From positions 148,442,605-148,506,604 of the forward strand of contig CM076846.1 of the NCBI GenBank assembly GCA_039519185.1: DNA of 64,000 nucleotides, given 5' to 3'. This DNA comes from Astragalus membranaceus. Its lineage: Eukaryota; Streptophyta; Magnoliopsida; Fabales; Fabaceae. The notes under the pieces were generated by a model, which saw nothing but the letters and a program-made list of their open reading frames with translations, did no database searches and had not been told where the DNA came from. How positions within the stretch are numbered: position 1 is the first letter of the stretch; the number at the start of each line of letters is the position of its first letter. Below, piece by piece: positions 11,323-21,640 of this stretch. The position numbers and the translations under genes were made by a program.

Positions 11323-12349
11323 TGTAACACCCTAAATGATTTAATTAAGTAATTGATTAAATTATTTAAAGTGTTGCACTAATTTTGATTAAATTATAAT
11401 ATAGTATTTTATTTAATTGAAGGGGATGGCATTGGAAATACCGGAACTGCAAGTGATGGCCCAAGAAGCCCAAGCCCATTGGCTTAGGCGCTCCTTAGGC
11501 GCTGGGGGTCTAGGTTTCGCCTCAGATGTGCCAAAAGAGAGAAAGAAAATCGAAGGAGAGAAGAAGAGAAAGAAAAGGGCGATCTCAAGCTAAGGAGTTA
11601 GGGTTTTGTTCATCTTGATTCTAGGTAAGAGTTCCTAGTCCTTTCTTATTCGATTTTCCTTCTCTTTCAAGTGTTTAAGTTTTCAATTTTCCTAACCCTT
11701 ACTCTTGTTGATCCTTCGTGATGGTCCAAGAGAGAGTGAGAGAGGGCGCGATCGTGAGAGAGGGAAGAGGAAGGAGAAGATTCTTTGTTGCGGTGGTTTG
11801 TCGGTGTTTCGGTGGAAAAAGCTCTATTTTCGGCATAATCAAGGTAAGGGGAGTCTCACTCTATAATAGAGAGTATAATAGGTTGTATGTAGATCATAGG
11901 GTCTTATTTGATGATATTTGATAAATTGTTTGATTGTTTGGATTGGTTGAAATTGATGAATTGTATGATGAAAACGATTTCCTATGCTAAGGTTAGGGTC
12001 TCATATCTTGATTTTGCGTAATTGATGTGTTCTTAATGTATAAGTGTGAAATTGAAGTTGTTGGTATGAGCATAACATGTTTTATGATTGTTGTTGTGAT
12101 TTGATTTGGAAAAGAAATTGGGAATTTGATGTTTGATGGGTGTTGGGACGCATGGGGCGCCAAGTACCTAGGGGATATGGCGCCTTGTGTACTGTAGCAG
12201 TAGGCTTGTGTTGTGTTGTGTATGTTGTTTGTTGTCTGGGCGCCAAGTTGCTGGGAAAAAGGCGCCCTGGGAACTGTTCTGGCGCATGGGGTGGCGCCAA
12301 GGTGCTGCCTGTGTCTAGACAAGGCGCACAAATGGTGTTTTTGGGCAAA

Positions 12350-13080
12350 ACTCGGTTTTCTAAACATATTTTCCCGAGCCAAATTTTGTATTCACGTGAC
12401 CAAATCTTATTTAAAACATTTTGGCTAGAGTGGTTTCAGTTGTTCACGCACCATTTTGAAATTGTCCTAGAGGGCATTGTTTTGGCTACGTTTATGGTGC
12501 CTAGGAGTGTGCTGTGAGTTCTAAGCAAAATTTTCTGTGCCATTTTTGGTATTCACCTGCCCAAATTACATTTTAAACATTTTGGCTAAGGTATTTTCAG
12601 TTTTGCACGCGTTGTTTTGAAATGGTCCTATTGGGCATAGTTTTAGCTTGTGTAAAGGGGGCTTTGCGTGCAAATCAATTTCTAAGCATATTTTCCCGAG
12701 CCAAATTTTGTATTCACCTGCCCAAATTGTATTTTAAGCACTGTGGCTAAGGTATTTTCAGTTTTGCACGCGTTGTTTTGAAATGGTCTTATTGGGCATA
12801 GTTTTAGCTTGTGTAAAGGGGGCTTTGTGTGCAAATCAATTTCTAAGCATATTTTCCCGAGCCAAATTTTGTATTCACCTGCCCAAATTGTATTTTAAGC
12901 ACTGTGGCTAAGGTATTTTCAGTTTTGCACGCGTTGTTTTGAATTGGTCCTATTGGGCATAGTTTTAGCTTGTGTAAAGGGAGCTTTGCGTGCAAATCAA
13001 TTTCTAAGCATATTTTCCCGAGCCAAATTTTGTATTCACGTGACCAAATCCCATTTTGAACATTTTGGCTAGAGCGGTTT
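12350..13080 (+). repeat. About five copies of a ~160-bp tandem repeat inside the solo LTR
   Basis: Units begin near 12366, 12533, 12689, 12848 and 13009 around the phrase CCCGAGCCAAATTTTGTATT (the second is more diverged). Spacing is 156-167 bases. Each unit also carries GTTTTGCACGCG or a variant and ends in TTCTAAGCATA. Confidence 0.85.
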
Positions 13081-13384
13081 TAATTTTCAGGTGGCCTACT
13101 CCGTTGTGTGCGTGCGTGTTTGAGTTGGGCGCCAAGTGTGGCCGCCCAGGGCGCCCAGTGGTGCGCCCGTGCAATGTGTTTTGTTTTGGTCCTAAAAGTG
13201 ACAGATTGGTCCCTAGTTGAGTTTAGTCCTAGAGACGTGATTGAGATGAGAAAATAAATGAGTTGATTGATGATGAGGCCATGGGGGCTACAACTAAGAT
13301 TAATAAAGAGGTGATATATGGTGTATGGACTGTGTCGTTAAGAATTGTGACTGTGATTTTGCCATGGAGTCTCATGCATACATA

Positions 13385-13495
13385 AGGCTGCGGTCTGAGT
13401 TTATATTGTGATGGTAAGGCTGCGGTCTGAGTTCTATATCGTGATGATAAGGCTGCGGTCTGAGTTTGATAATTGATGATGAGGCTGCGGTCTGG
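13385..13495 (+). repeat. Short tandem repeat around AAGGCTGCGGTCTGAG
   Basis: Four units with the core GGCTGCGGTCTG occur between 13385 and 13495, spaced about 33-40 bases. They lie just upstream of the conserved YGAGACTCACC-type region of this LTR family. Confidence 0.8.
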
Positions 13496-14069
13496 GAAAA
13501 TGGTACCACATGCATAACTGTATTGCATACATCCTCATGATAAGCATGCGAGTTGTTGGTTGTATGAACTATGCTACTGTGTGACTGTATGAGTGTGATA
13601 CTATGATAAAATATATTTCTTATTATAGTCTTTATTATGTGGTTTGAGACTCACCCTTCTGTTGTTGTTTACCACAGGTAGTCCTGAGTGAAGGCTTACT
13701 CCCTTCATTCCCGAGTCGGTCTGCTCTGATACGTGACACCTAGGGGGTGGGCTTAGGATTCTAGTGTTATTCCTTTTTCTGTCGAACTATATGTGTATTG
13801 ATTTAACGATTTTGATGAGGCTGTTGTTCGGCACTTTTGAGATTATGTTATTTTCCGCTGCGAGACATTCATTTTCTAGTGTGTGGATTTTATTGATGAA
13901 TTCTTGAGTATTCCATCCCATTTAAGGGTGTTGCGTATTATAAAGATGTAATGAAGGCTTATGCTGATTTTGTCGTTGTTAGATTAAAGTTATGTGTAGC
14001 ATTCCATTGAAATGAAATTTTGAAACTCTGATTTTTACAAATAATAGCCGGGTAGAATGGGGTGTTACA

Positions 14070-14583
14070 ACATCCACCTTTTCCTCAAAGGTTAAAGAAG
14101 GCTAATCATGATAAACAATTCGGGAAGTTCATGGAGATCCTTAAACAACTCCACATAAACATTCCATTGGTGGACGCTCTGCAACAAATGCCAAACTACA
14201 CCAAATTCATGAAAGATGTTTTAACTAAAAGAAAGAGACTTGGTGAGTTTGAAACTGTAGCCATGGCTCAAGAAACCAGCATGCTGCTACAGAGTAAGGT
14301 TCCCCAGAAATTGAAAGATCCAGGTAGCTTTACAATTCCTTGCTTCATTGGAGATAATTACTATGGTAGAGCCTTGTGTGATTTGGGTGCAAGCATCAAT
14401 TTGATGCCCAAATCTATTTTTCAAAAGTTAGGAATTGGCGAAGCAAGACCTACCACAGTAACCTTTTCATTGGCTGATAGATCAACTATTTATCCTGAAG
14501 GTAAAATTGAAGATGTTTTAATTAAAGTTGATAAATTTGTATTTCCTGTGGATTTTATAATACTTGATTTTGAGGATGACAAG
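14070..14583 (+). pseudogene. Athila-like gag-protease fragment (continuation)
   Basis: This resumes the gag interrupted at 11322: HPPFPQRLKKANHDKQFGKF, then the retropepsin region with the usual Athila active-site phrase CDLGASINLMP and VDFIILDFEDDK. Homology stops at about 14583, before the expected LGRPFLAT motif, where a purine-rich sequence begins. It is clearly diverged from the tandem copies at 518 and 5669 and is an older insertion. Confidence 0.85.
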
Positions 14584-16344
14584 GGGAAAAGAAGAGGAAA
14601 AGAAGATGAGGAAAGAAGAAAGGGAAAGGAGAATAAGAAGTGGATCCCAAGCCCCAAGTTCATCATCTCCATCATCTCCCCTCCATTTTTGCTTCCCATA
14701 AGCTTGGTAAGCTTCTCACCCATTTTTCTCCCTTTTTATGGACTTCGAATTTTAAGGGTTTGCGGGTTGTGATTTCGAATTCGTGATGATTTTGATGGTT
14801 GAAACGTGATTAGCAGCAAGCCCAACAAAGATTGAAAGCGGATTGAAGCTCGATTCGGTGTTGGAAGCGAATTGGTGATTCTAGGGTTCGTTTGGGGATT
14901 TTCGAGATTTCGGTGATTTCGGTTCAACCGCCGCTTTCGCCTCAAGGGTGAGTTTTACTCACGTTTAGGTTTTGATTGAGAATTTCGAAGTGTCGAATTT
15001 GAGTCTTGAAAACCGATATTTGAAAAACTAGCGTATTTTGACATAAACGATAAAATTGTTTACGTTTGTGTTTGTGATTGACGAACGATGATTTGATGGT
15101 GATCAATTTTGTTTAAATGTGTTTTTGGACTGTTTTTATGTTGGGGCTGGACTGGAACAGGTATCGAATTTGATCGGAACGACGAAAAATGCGAAAACGA
15201 GATAAAAATTCAGTGCTGTCAAAAGAGCACGACCCATGCGTCCCAAGCGCACGGACTGTGCGTGTCTTTCGGTTTGTGTTTTGCAAAGGTGACTTACAGG
15301 GCGCACGACCCGTGTGTATGGGAGCACGGACCGTGCGCAGTGTTCTGTCCAAAATTTCCAAACTTGCCCGAAACGATCCCGATCGATTCCAATCCTCTTC
15401 TAATCCTTTCCTAACCCTTTTCCAATGATATTAGGCTTATAATGCCATGATTTTGAATATGTTTTCAAAGGTTTTTATGATGGTTTGCAAAGTTATGTTT
15501 AATTCGAAAAACCGTAAAATAGTATATGGGAGCGAACACATAATATGCTTGTCTTGTAGAGCTAAATGTTCAGTAACGGTTTAATATTAAAGAATAAAAC
15601 GTTCAAGTGTTGGTTACGATATATAAATTATATCGAGTGTGGGTGACGACCCACGATGTTAACATACTAGGCGGGGAAGTCATGATCCCTTACCCTAGGC
15701 CCGTATCTGGTAAAGGGGTTCACCGGGATTACCATGTCTGGGGTCGGTGTTGTGTTAAAAAGTTATATAATACGGTTCACCGGGATTACCATGTCTGGGG
15801 CCGGCACCGTGTTAAAATTATGTAGTGCAATTCACCGGGATTACCATGTCTGGGGTCGGTGTCGTGCTAAGTCGAAAATGCTTGTGGTTTAGTGATTAAA
15901 CTATGAGATAAGAAGGTTTCATAATTGAACCGGGAGTGGAAGTAGGGGTCTCGGTAGAACACACTGAGATTGTATCTCATTGTTTATATGTTGTTGTTTT
16001 ACAGAGAAACAGGGAAGGTGGAGATCCAAGAGACACGAGTAGGTCGTACTTGGATGGTTGCTGAAGACTTAGCTTTTATGCTTAAGTTTATATCTTTCCT
16101 TGTTATCTGTGTATCAAGACATTTTGTCTTTAGCGTTATGTATTTATTTCCGCTTTCTTGTACGATATTGAACACTGTATTTCACTGATGGTTTATGGTC
16201 TTATTTATGTTTAAGACTGTCTTGTTGTTATTCAGTGGAAATTTTATAGTGGTGTTCAGTATTTAAACAGGAAATATTATCTCTGATGTATTAGGAATGG
16301 TACTCTTAGGCATTTCTACTCGTTAGAAATACCGGGATGTTACA
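14584..16344 (+). mobile_element. 5'-truncated long LTR (TGTAACAYCC family), plus orientation
   Basis: The right end GGGATGTTACA at 16334-16344 and inner landmarks match the other LTRs of this family: GTGAGTTTTACTCACG near 14949, paired palindromes of the GCACGGACCGTGC type (15226-15345), triplicated short repeats (15717-15865) and the GAGATTGTATCTC hairpin (15967-15979). The left end lacks the TGTAACA terminus and abuts the protease fragment directly, with no target duplication, so it was truncated by deletion or recombination. Confidence 0.7.
15717..15865 (+). repeat. Three ~57-bp repeats with CACCGGGATTACCATGTCTG
   Basis: Copies begin near 15718, 15776 and 15832. Each continues GGGTCGGTG or GGGCCGGCAC. 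Equivalent triplicated but different repeats occur at the same place in the related LTRs. Confidence 0.85.
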
Positions 16345-17110
16345 GGTTCAGATGTCTAGTTGGAAAGATGATGCAAATGAGGAGTTAACATATGTATTGA
16401 GATGATTCCAAACTTCTGTTTAGTTGACAATTCATTTCAGAGCTAATTTATTATTCGCAATTATTTAAAAAGAGATATAGATATAGATATAGATACTATT
16501 ATAGATATAAATATAAATCTAGATATAGATATAAATTCATTAGAAAGAAAATGACCAAGCAATTGGGGAAAATTCTTTGTTTGCAGTACGAGGGTTTATT
16601 TCTCTGCGAAAGAAAATTCTTTGAAGCTTAAACGTATATAGTGAAAAGTATTGAAATAGATGAGATTGGGGTGAAATTTCAGATGCTTGAATACTCAAAT
16701 TCGCCTCTAACCAAAAATGTGGAGACCAATTTAATCCCTAAAACATTAAAAGTATCAATTTAATCATCAACAATCGCAAATGTGCTTCAAATTAGTCCTT
16801 TTGGGATATTTTTAGGATATTTTGGTCCATAACAATGACTAATTTGACCCACATTTTTGTTTATGAATAACTAATTAGCACTTTTTAATACTCAGAGACC
16901 AAATTGATCTTCGATATTTTTATTAGGGACTAAATTGTGTACTTACTCTTTTCATATAGCAGCAAATGTTAACACAAAAATTCAAATGTGTTTAGATATT
17001 ATAGAAAGAGTTTATATTTATAAATTTGTTGCTTTTTGTAACAGGATAATTTATTTGCTGCCTTTTTGAGAATATCTTAACAGATTCAATAACATACAAA
17101 AGAGCAATTA
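16345..17110. other. Intergenic AT-rich DNA with an ATAG-type microsatellite
   Basis: No credible coding region. An imperfect (GATATA)n stretch lies at about 16471-16540. From 16690 to 16960 there are scattered 'ACCAAATTGATC' and 'GGGACTAAATTG' phrases typical of decayed plant repeats, but no ends can be defined. Confidence 0.6.
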
Positions 17111-18603
17111 TCTAACACCCCGATATTTCTTTAACAAAGAAATATCTAAATATACAATTTGGTATAAATCTGAGTATAAAAATTCCTGTTTAGATATACA
17201 TCTTTACAAAAAACAGCGGAAACTATAAATATAACATTTTACAACTTCGAGTCATAAGACCGAATACAGAGACGACTACAGCAGAACATGAACAACTTTA
17301 AACGAATCAGTCTTCAAGCTTCTCCTCGAACTCGGCAACTAACCATGCCGCCTGCTGTCTTTACTTCCTATTCTCTGTAAAAACAACAAATATGGATTGG
17401 GTGAGACAACTTGTCTCAGTGAGTCCTACCGTGCCCCCTCACTAACACTCAGTTCAATTATTAAACCGTTACAACAAAAGCTGACATACCAATGTCTTAT
17501 TTATTAATCGAAATGCCGACTGCACAACAAATGCTAATCCCGGCAATTCGTGAATTGAACTTAACATGATCCGGCTGCACAACAATTTGCTAATCCCGGT
17601 AACCATGTGTCTAACTTAGCACAAACCGGCTGCACAACGCTTGCTAATCCCGGTAACCCACGAATTGACCACGCCAAGACGTATACAGGGCCTAGGGTGA
17701 GGGCTCATGACTTCCCTTCCTAGTATGCTACTTGTCGGGTCGTCACCCAACGCGATACATATGACAATACATATCAAATCTCGAGAGTTAGATAATTTAT
17801 ATCTTTTCGATCACCAAAGGATCAGTCACATAATAATTGGATAAACAATATCCATATCGATCTATAACCCGTTTAGATGAATTCAATAGTTAGACATCCG
17901 GCGTTATAATCATACACAATGACATATATAGTTATATATATATTTAGTCAATCCATCATTCGGTGTACCCACACGTATACTAGGGTTTCGGTTTTTCAAT
18001 CAAATAGGCTTCCAAAGCTTTTTTTTTCAAAACCATGAGCTGAACAAATTCAAAATAAGGTTTTCAGTACGGCAATATCCTTAAAATTGGTTGGGAAGAA
18101 GATTAGAAGTGATTTGGGATCGAAAGGACCGACGAAATGAGAAATCGGAGTCCGGTAACAGAACCTCACGCACGGTCCGTGCCCAGGGGCGCACGACCCG
18201 TGCGTGATGCCCCAAATTAAAATACCCATCTGCGATGTGGGCGCACGATCCGTGCCCAGGGGCGCACGACCCGTGCGTCCGGTTCTGTTTCCCGATTCCA
18301 ATCCGATTCTAATTCCGCTTTTTCGTTTCTCGCCCAAATCGAATTCCGATCGTAATCCAACCTGAAAATAGTTTTAATAAACCACATTCCAGACTATATT
18401 CCAGTGAAAGCGTTTAAATCACAATTTCGTAAATTTTTCAACAATTCAATAAAAACCGTAAAAACGCGATATTGCTCAAAAACGGTTTTCGGTTCCAAAA
18501 TCTTTCGAAAACAGAATAATTGCCTTATGACTCAAAACAGATACAGTTTTAAGACACTCAAAAAAATATCCCTGTCCGTGAGTAGAACTCACCCGGTTGA
18601 CGC
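17111..18603 (-). mobile_element. Left part of a solo LTR (TGTAACAYCC family) split by an Ogre-like element
   Basis: The terminus reads TCTAACACCCCGATATTTC, the family end with TG changed to TC. It contains the covarying hairpin (17403-17417), a triplicated TGCACAAC...GCTAATCCCGG repeat (17518-17655) and two pairs of GCGCACGACCCGTGCG-type palindromes (18170-18275). The sequence breaks at the TGTTGCGCCCG end of the Ogre-like LTR and continues at 32982-34398. Flanks are AATTA at 17106-17110 and TATTA at 34399-34403, a 4/5 match expected of an aged target duplication. Confidence 0.78.
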
Positions 18604-19102
18604 TGTTGCGCCCGAAAAAGTCCCCGAGGGAGAACCTTCCTCGTTCACAACTTTTTCTAAGACAATGAAGCCGCCACCAATATTTATTAAGGAAAATATT
18701 AGGAAAACCTTTTTGGAAAGCGATTGGTCTTGCGAAACTAGAGAATAGGGTTTGGGGGTCGGTTACGCGCGGGGAAGGTGTTAGCACCCCACACGTCCTC
18801 TCTACTGAGAGGGAACCTTTAATTAAATGTGTGGTTTTAGTGTGTTGACTTGAAAATACTTAATTTTGCCTCTCTACTTCTTATTGAAAAATTCTTAATG
18901 AAAACCTTTATTTACTATGAAAAAGAAAAGGGGGAAGAATGGGTTTTTAGAAAAGAATGCTTGACGGGACATGGCCCGCTCCTACGTATCTCCCGGTGCG
19001 ATGGAGAACTCAAAGCTACGTAGTTCTTCTTTGTCTTTTTGAAAAGTTTTTGTTTTTTATCTTTTTTAGTGAGTTTTCGAAATAGGACGAGCATTTAATG
19101 GA

Positions 19103-19813
19103 CGATTAAACTAACCAAGGTTATGGGTAATCACCGCTAAGTACTCTAGAAAATGAGGGTCAATACCACTAGTCAGACGAACAAAGGTTCCGACTGACTA
19201 TTAGTAGCAACCCATTCTTTTTTGCTCTTTTGAAAGTGGTCTTCGAAAGGGATTGATTGGCACGAATGATCAAGCTAACAAAGGTTATGAATGATCATCG
19301 CTTGTTGTTTTTTTGGGAAAAAGACATTGCTACCAATGGCTAGACGAACAAAGGTTCTGATTAGCCACTAGCGACAATGGGTTGAAAATGTTTTTAGAAA
19401 GGAAAAGGTTTTCGTTCTGAAAATGATCTTGGTTTGCACTTGACAAATGCTAAACTTTTTATGGTTGCGCTTGACGAGAATGTGACTCGCTCCTACGTAT
19501 CCCAAATGGGAATCAAAGCGACGTAGTTCTAACGAGCCTTAAAAATGAAAATCTTTTTGAAACGTCTTTTGAAAATGAAAGCTTTCATGATGATCAAACT
19601 AACAAAGGTTATGATGGACCACCGCTAATAACTTGTTTTTGATTCTTTGATACTTAGAAAAATGCTTTTTGAAATTGGACGCGTTCATGATAATCGAACC
19701 AACAGAGGTTGTGATGGATTATTACTAGTAGCTTGCTTTATGCTTACGAAAATTCTTTTGAAATTGAGGCTTTCATGACAATCAAACCAACAAAGGTTGT
19801 GATGGATTGCCAC
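19103..19813 (-). repeat. Seven hairpins with conserved ACAAAGGTT loop in R-U5
   Basis: The loop AACAAAGGTT (variants AACCAAGGTT and AACAGAGGTT) occurs seven times. Its flanks are self-complementary but differ each time: GATTA/TAATC, GTCAG/CTGAC, ATGATCA/TGATCAT, TGGCTA/TAGCCA, ATAATC/GATTAT, CAATC/GATTG, plus one decayed stem. The array is repeated in the other LTR at about 30464-31174. Confidence 0.85.
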
Positions 19814-20777
19814 TAGTAACCGTTTTGGTGCCTGGTCGTTTAGAAATGAAAACAATGAATGCAAGAAAGAATTGGTGGATTCAAGCATAACACAATCAGT
19901 TGAATCAAATCATTAAGCAACAATATTTGAATTCGCAAACAAAAATCAAGTCTAAACTACACATATTAGATCACAACACATAGATAGGCAAGGAAGGAAC
20001 TTGAATTGGGCATTAAGCAAAATACAAGAGTAGGCGAGATTGAACCTAAATGCACATCTAGTGGAAGATGCTAGGCGAGAACCATACTCAAATATTTCTA
20101 CAAAACGCAAGGGAATCTAAATGCACATCTAGTGGAAGATGCGATGTAAGGAATGGACCTATCTAAATATTGATGATATTCTATATGAGAGTAGACGATG
20201 ACGCTGTAAGCTTAAGCAAAAGAGTTGCCTCAATCATGATCATTGGCCAGCATAGGCAAGCAAATTATTTAGCGACCAAAGTATCAAAGAATGTTGAATT
20301 ACTTTGGTCAATCCTCACACTTAAGATTAAGTGCACAAGTGCACAAGTGTGAATCACATTGCCAATCATCAACTTAAACAACATATAAACTAAAAGGGTT
20401 GAATCATATGAAACCATCTTCACCACTTAGAACATGATGCACTAGGCATAAGTGGGAATCATATGGTTCATCATCAACAATGACACTATAGCTAAGTTAA
20501 ATCACATAGGGCAATTTTGGCATGGATCACAATGATTAAATATTAACAAATGTAAAGACAGAAATACCTCTGATGAAGGCAGATATTACAACTTGAAGAA
20601 CGCAATCCCAACTAACTCTTGGCGAAGGATCAACTCTGACGGACCAACGGAACGAATAGAGCAAGAAAATAAAGCGTAGGAGAGTTCTTTTTCTAAAATG
20701 TGAGAGATTTCGAAAAATGGGTTTTTTCTCTGATCTCCTGAAAATGTGTCTGCCCTCTAAGAGTGACTTGAGGCTGC

Positions 20778-20787
20778 CTATTTATAG
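20778..20787 (-). promoter_or_regulatory. TATA box of the Ogre-like 3' LTR
   Basis: On the minus strand this reads CTATAAATAG, a strong plant TATA box. The equivalent site in the 5' LTR, at 32139-32148, would drive the element's transcript. Confidence 0.7.
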
Positions 20788-20834
20788 GCTTTAGGAAAGC
20801 GTAGATCTGAAAAAACATTTTAATGAAATGAAAG

Positions 20835-21288
20835 AATCGATTGTTGATTGTAGTTAAAATATAGATGAATCGATTCTTATCATTTTAGAAGCCTCATGAG
20901 TCGATTCTTTGGATAGTTGAAATAGTGAGGAATCGATTCTTTACTCTTTGGAAAACATGGGAATCGATTCTTTGCTCTTTGAAAACAAGTAGGAATCGAT
21001 TTTCAGGACATCTATCATAGGTGAAAATCGATTCTTCACTTAGTTAAAACAATTAGGAATCGATTCATGGCCTATGGGATGGCTTGACAATCGATTTCAA
21101 GGCCTATATAAAAAGAAGGAAATCGATTTTAGCTTTGCCCTGAGTATATGTAGAAATCGATTTCAAGCTTTAAACATATGATTGAGAAATCGATTCTTGG
21201 CCTTTAGGATTGCTTGAAAATCGATTTCATGGCCTTTAGAATATACTATAAATCGATTCTTGGCCTTTGGTATATAATAGAAATTGAT
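20835..21288 (-). repeat. Array of 15 AATCGATT-type sites upstream of the LTR TATA box
   Basis: Fifteen copies of the palindrome AATCGATT or one-base variants (for example AGTCGATT and AATTGATT) are spaced roughly 20-45 bases apart. They fill the region immediately upstream of the TATA box on the transcribed strand. The other LTR carries the same set at about 32196-32649. Confidence 0.88.
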
Positions 21289-21621
21289 TCTTGCTTTCCA
21301 CAAAATTGTTTTTAGGTTTTTGCCATGCATGCATAAAATATTTTCCAAAGCTTGCCAGGCATGCATAACATATTTTCAAAAACCCTAATTTTGATGCATG
21401 AGGCTTATTGCAAAAATTATTTTTATAGACCCTTTTGTGAGAGATGACCAAAATGCCCTTTTTGACCCTAATTTCCCAAAACGCGCATTCTAACCCTAAA
21501 AATGATTTCAAAAACTTTGGAATGTTTTCTAGGACCCAAAATGCAATGCATAATTTATTATATATTTTTTGTGTGGAAAATTAGGGTTTGGACCTAAACC
21601 GGACAAAATTGGGGTATGACA

Positions 21622-21640
21622 GCTGCCCCTCTTTATTTGG
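21622..21640 (-). other. Polypurine tract of the Ogre-like element
   Basis: On the minus strand CCAAATAAAGAGGGGCAGC abuts the start of the 3' LTR (TGTCATACCCC). This is the expected place and composition of the plus-strand primer. Confidence 0.8.

Larger units (their letters stand above)
11323..14069 (+). mobile_element. Solo LTR of a long-LTR Ty3/gypsy family (probably Tekay/Del), 2747 bp
   Basis: It starts TGTAACACCC and ends GGGGTGTTACA, with a perfect 5-bp duplication ACATC. No PBS, PPT or coding region is inside, so it is a solo LTR left by LTR-LTR recombination. The sense is inferred as plus from its 3' end (GGGGTGTTACA), which matches the LTR end that abuts a PBS at 53696. It carries GGCGCC-rich palindromes (12155-12300, 13126-13170), a ~160-bp tandem repeat (12350-13080) and a ~30-40-bp repeat near 13385-13495. 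The clade name is an inference from LTR length and the iMet-type PBS of the relative at 53683. Confidence 0.82.
18604..21621 (-). repeat. 3' LTR of the Ogre-like element
   Basis: This lies at the low-coordinate end because the element is on the minus strand. In transcription order: AATCGATT array (20835-21288), TATA box (20778-20787), then R-U5 with seven conserved-loop hairpins (19103-19813) and two CTACGTA...TACGTAG hairpins (18981-19025, 19490-19528). It matches 29965-32981 with an offset of 11361 and a one-base length change near 21422. Confidence 0.9.

Noticed and set aside
14062..14772. Reading the protease fragment as a 236-codon intact protein
   Set aside because: The last ~60 codons after LDFEDDK come from an unrelated LTR sequence; the protease is truncated before its LGRPFLAT motif.
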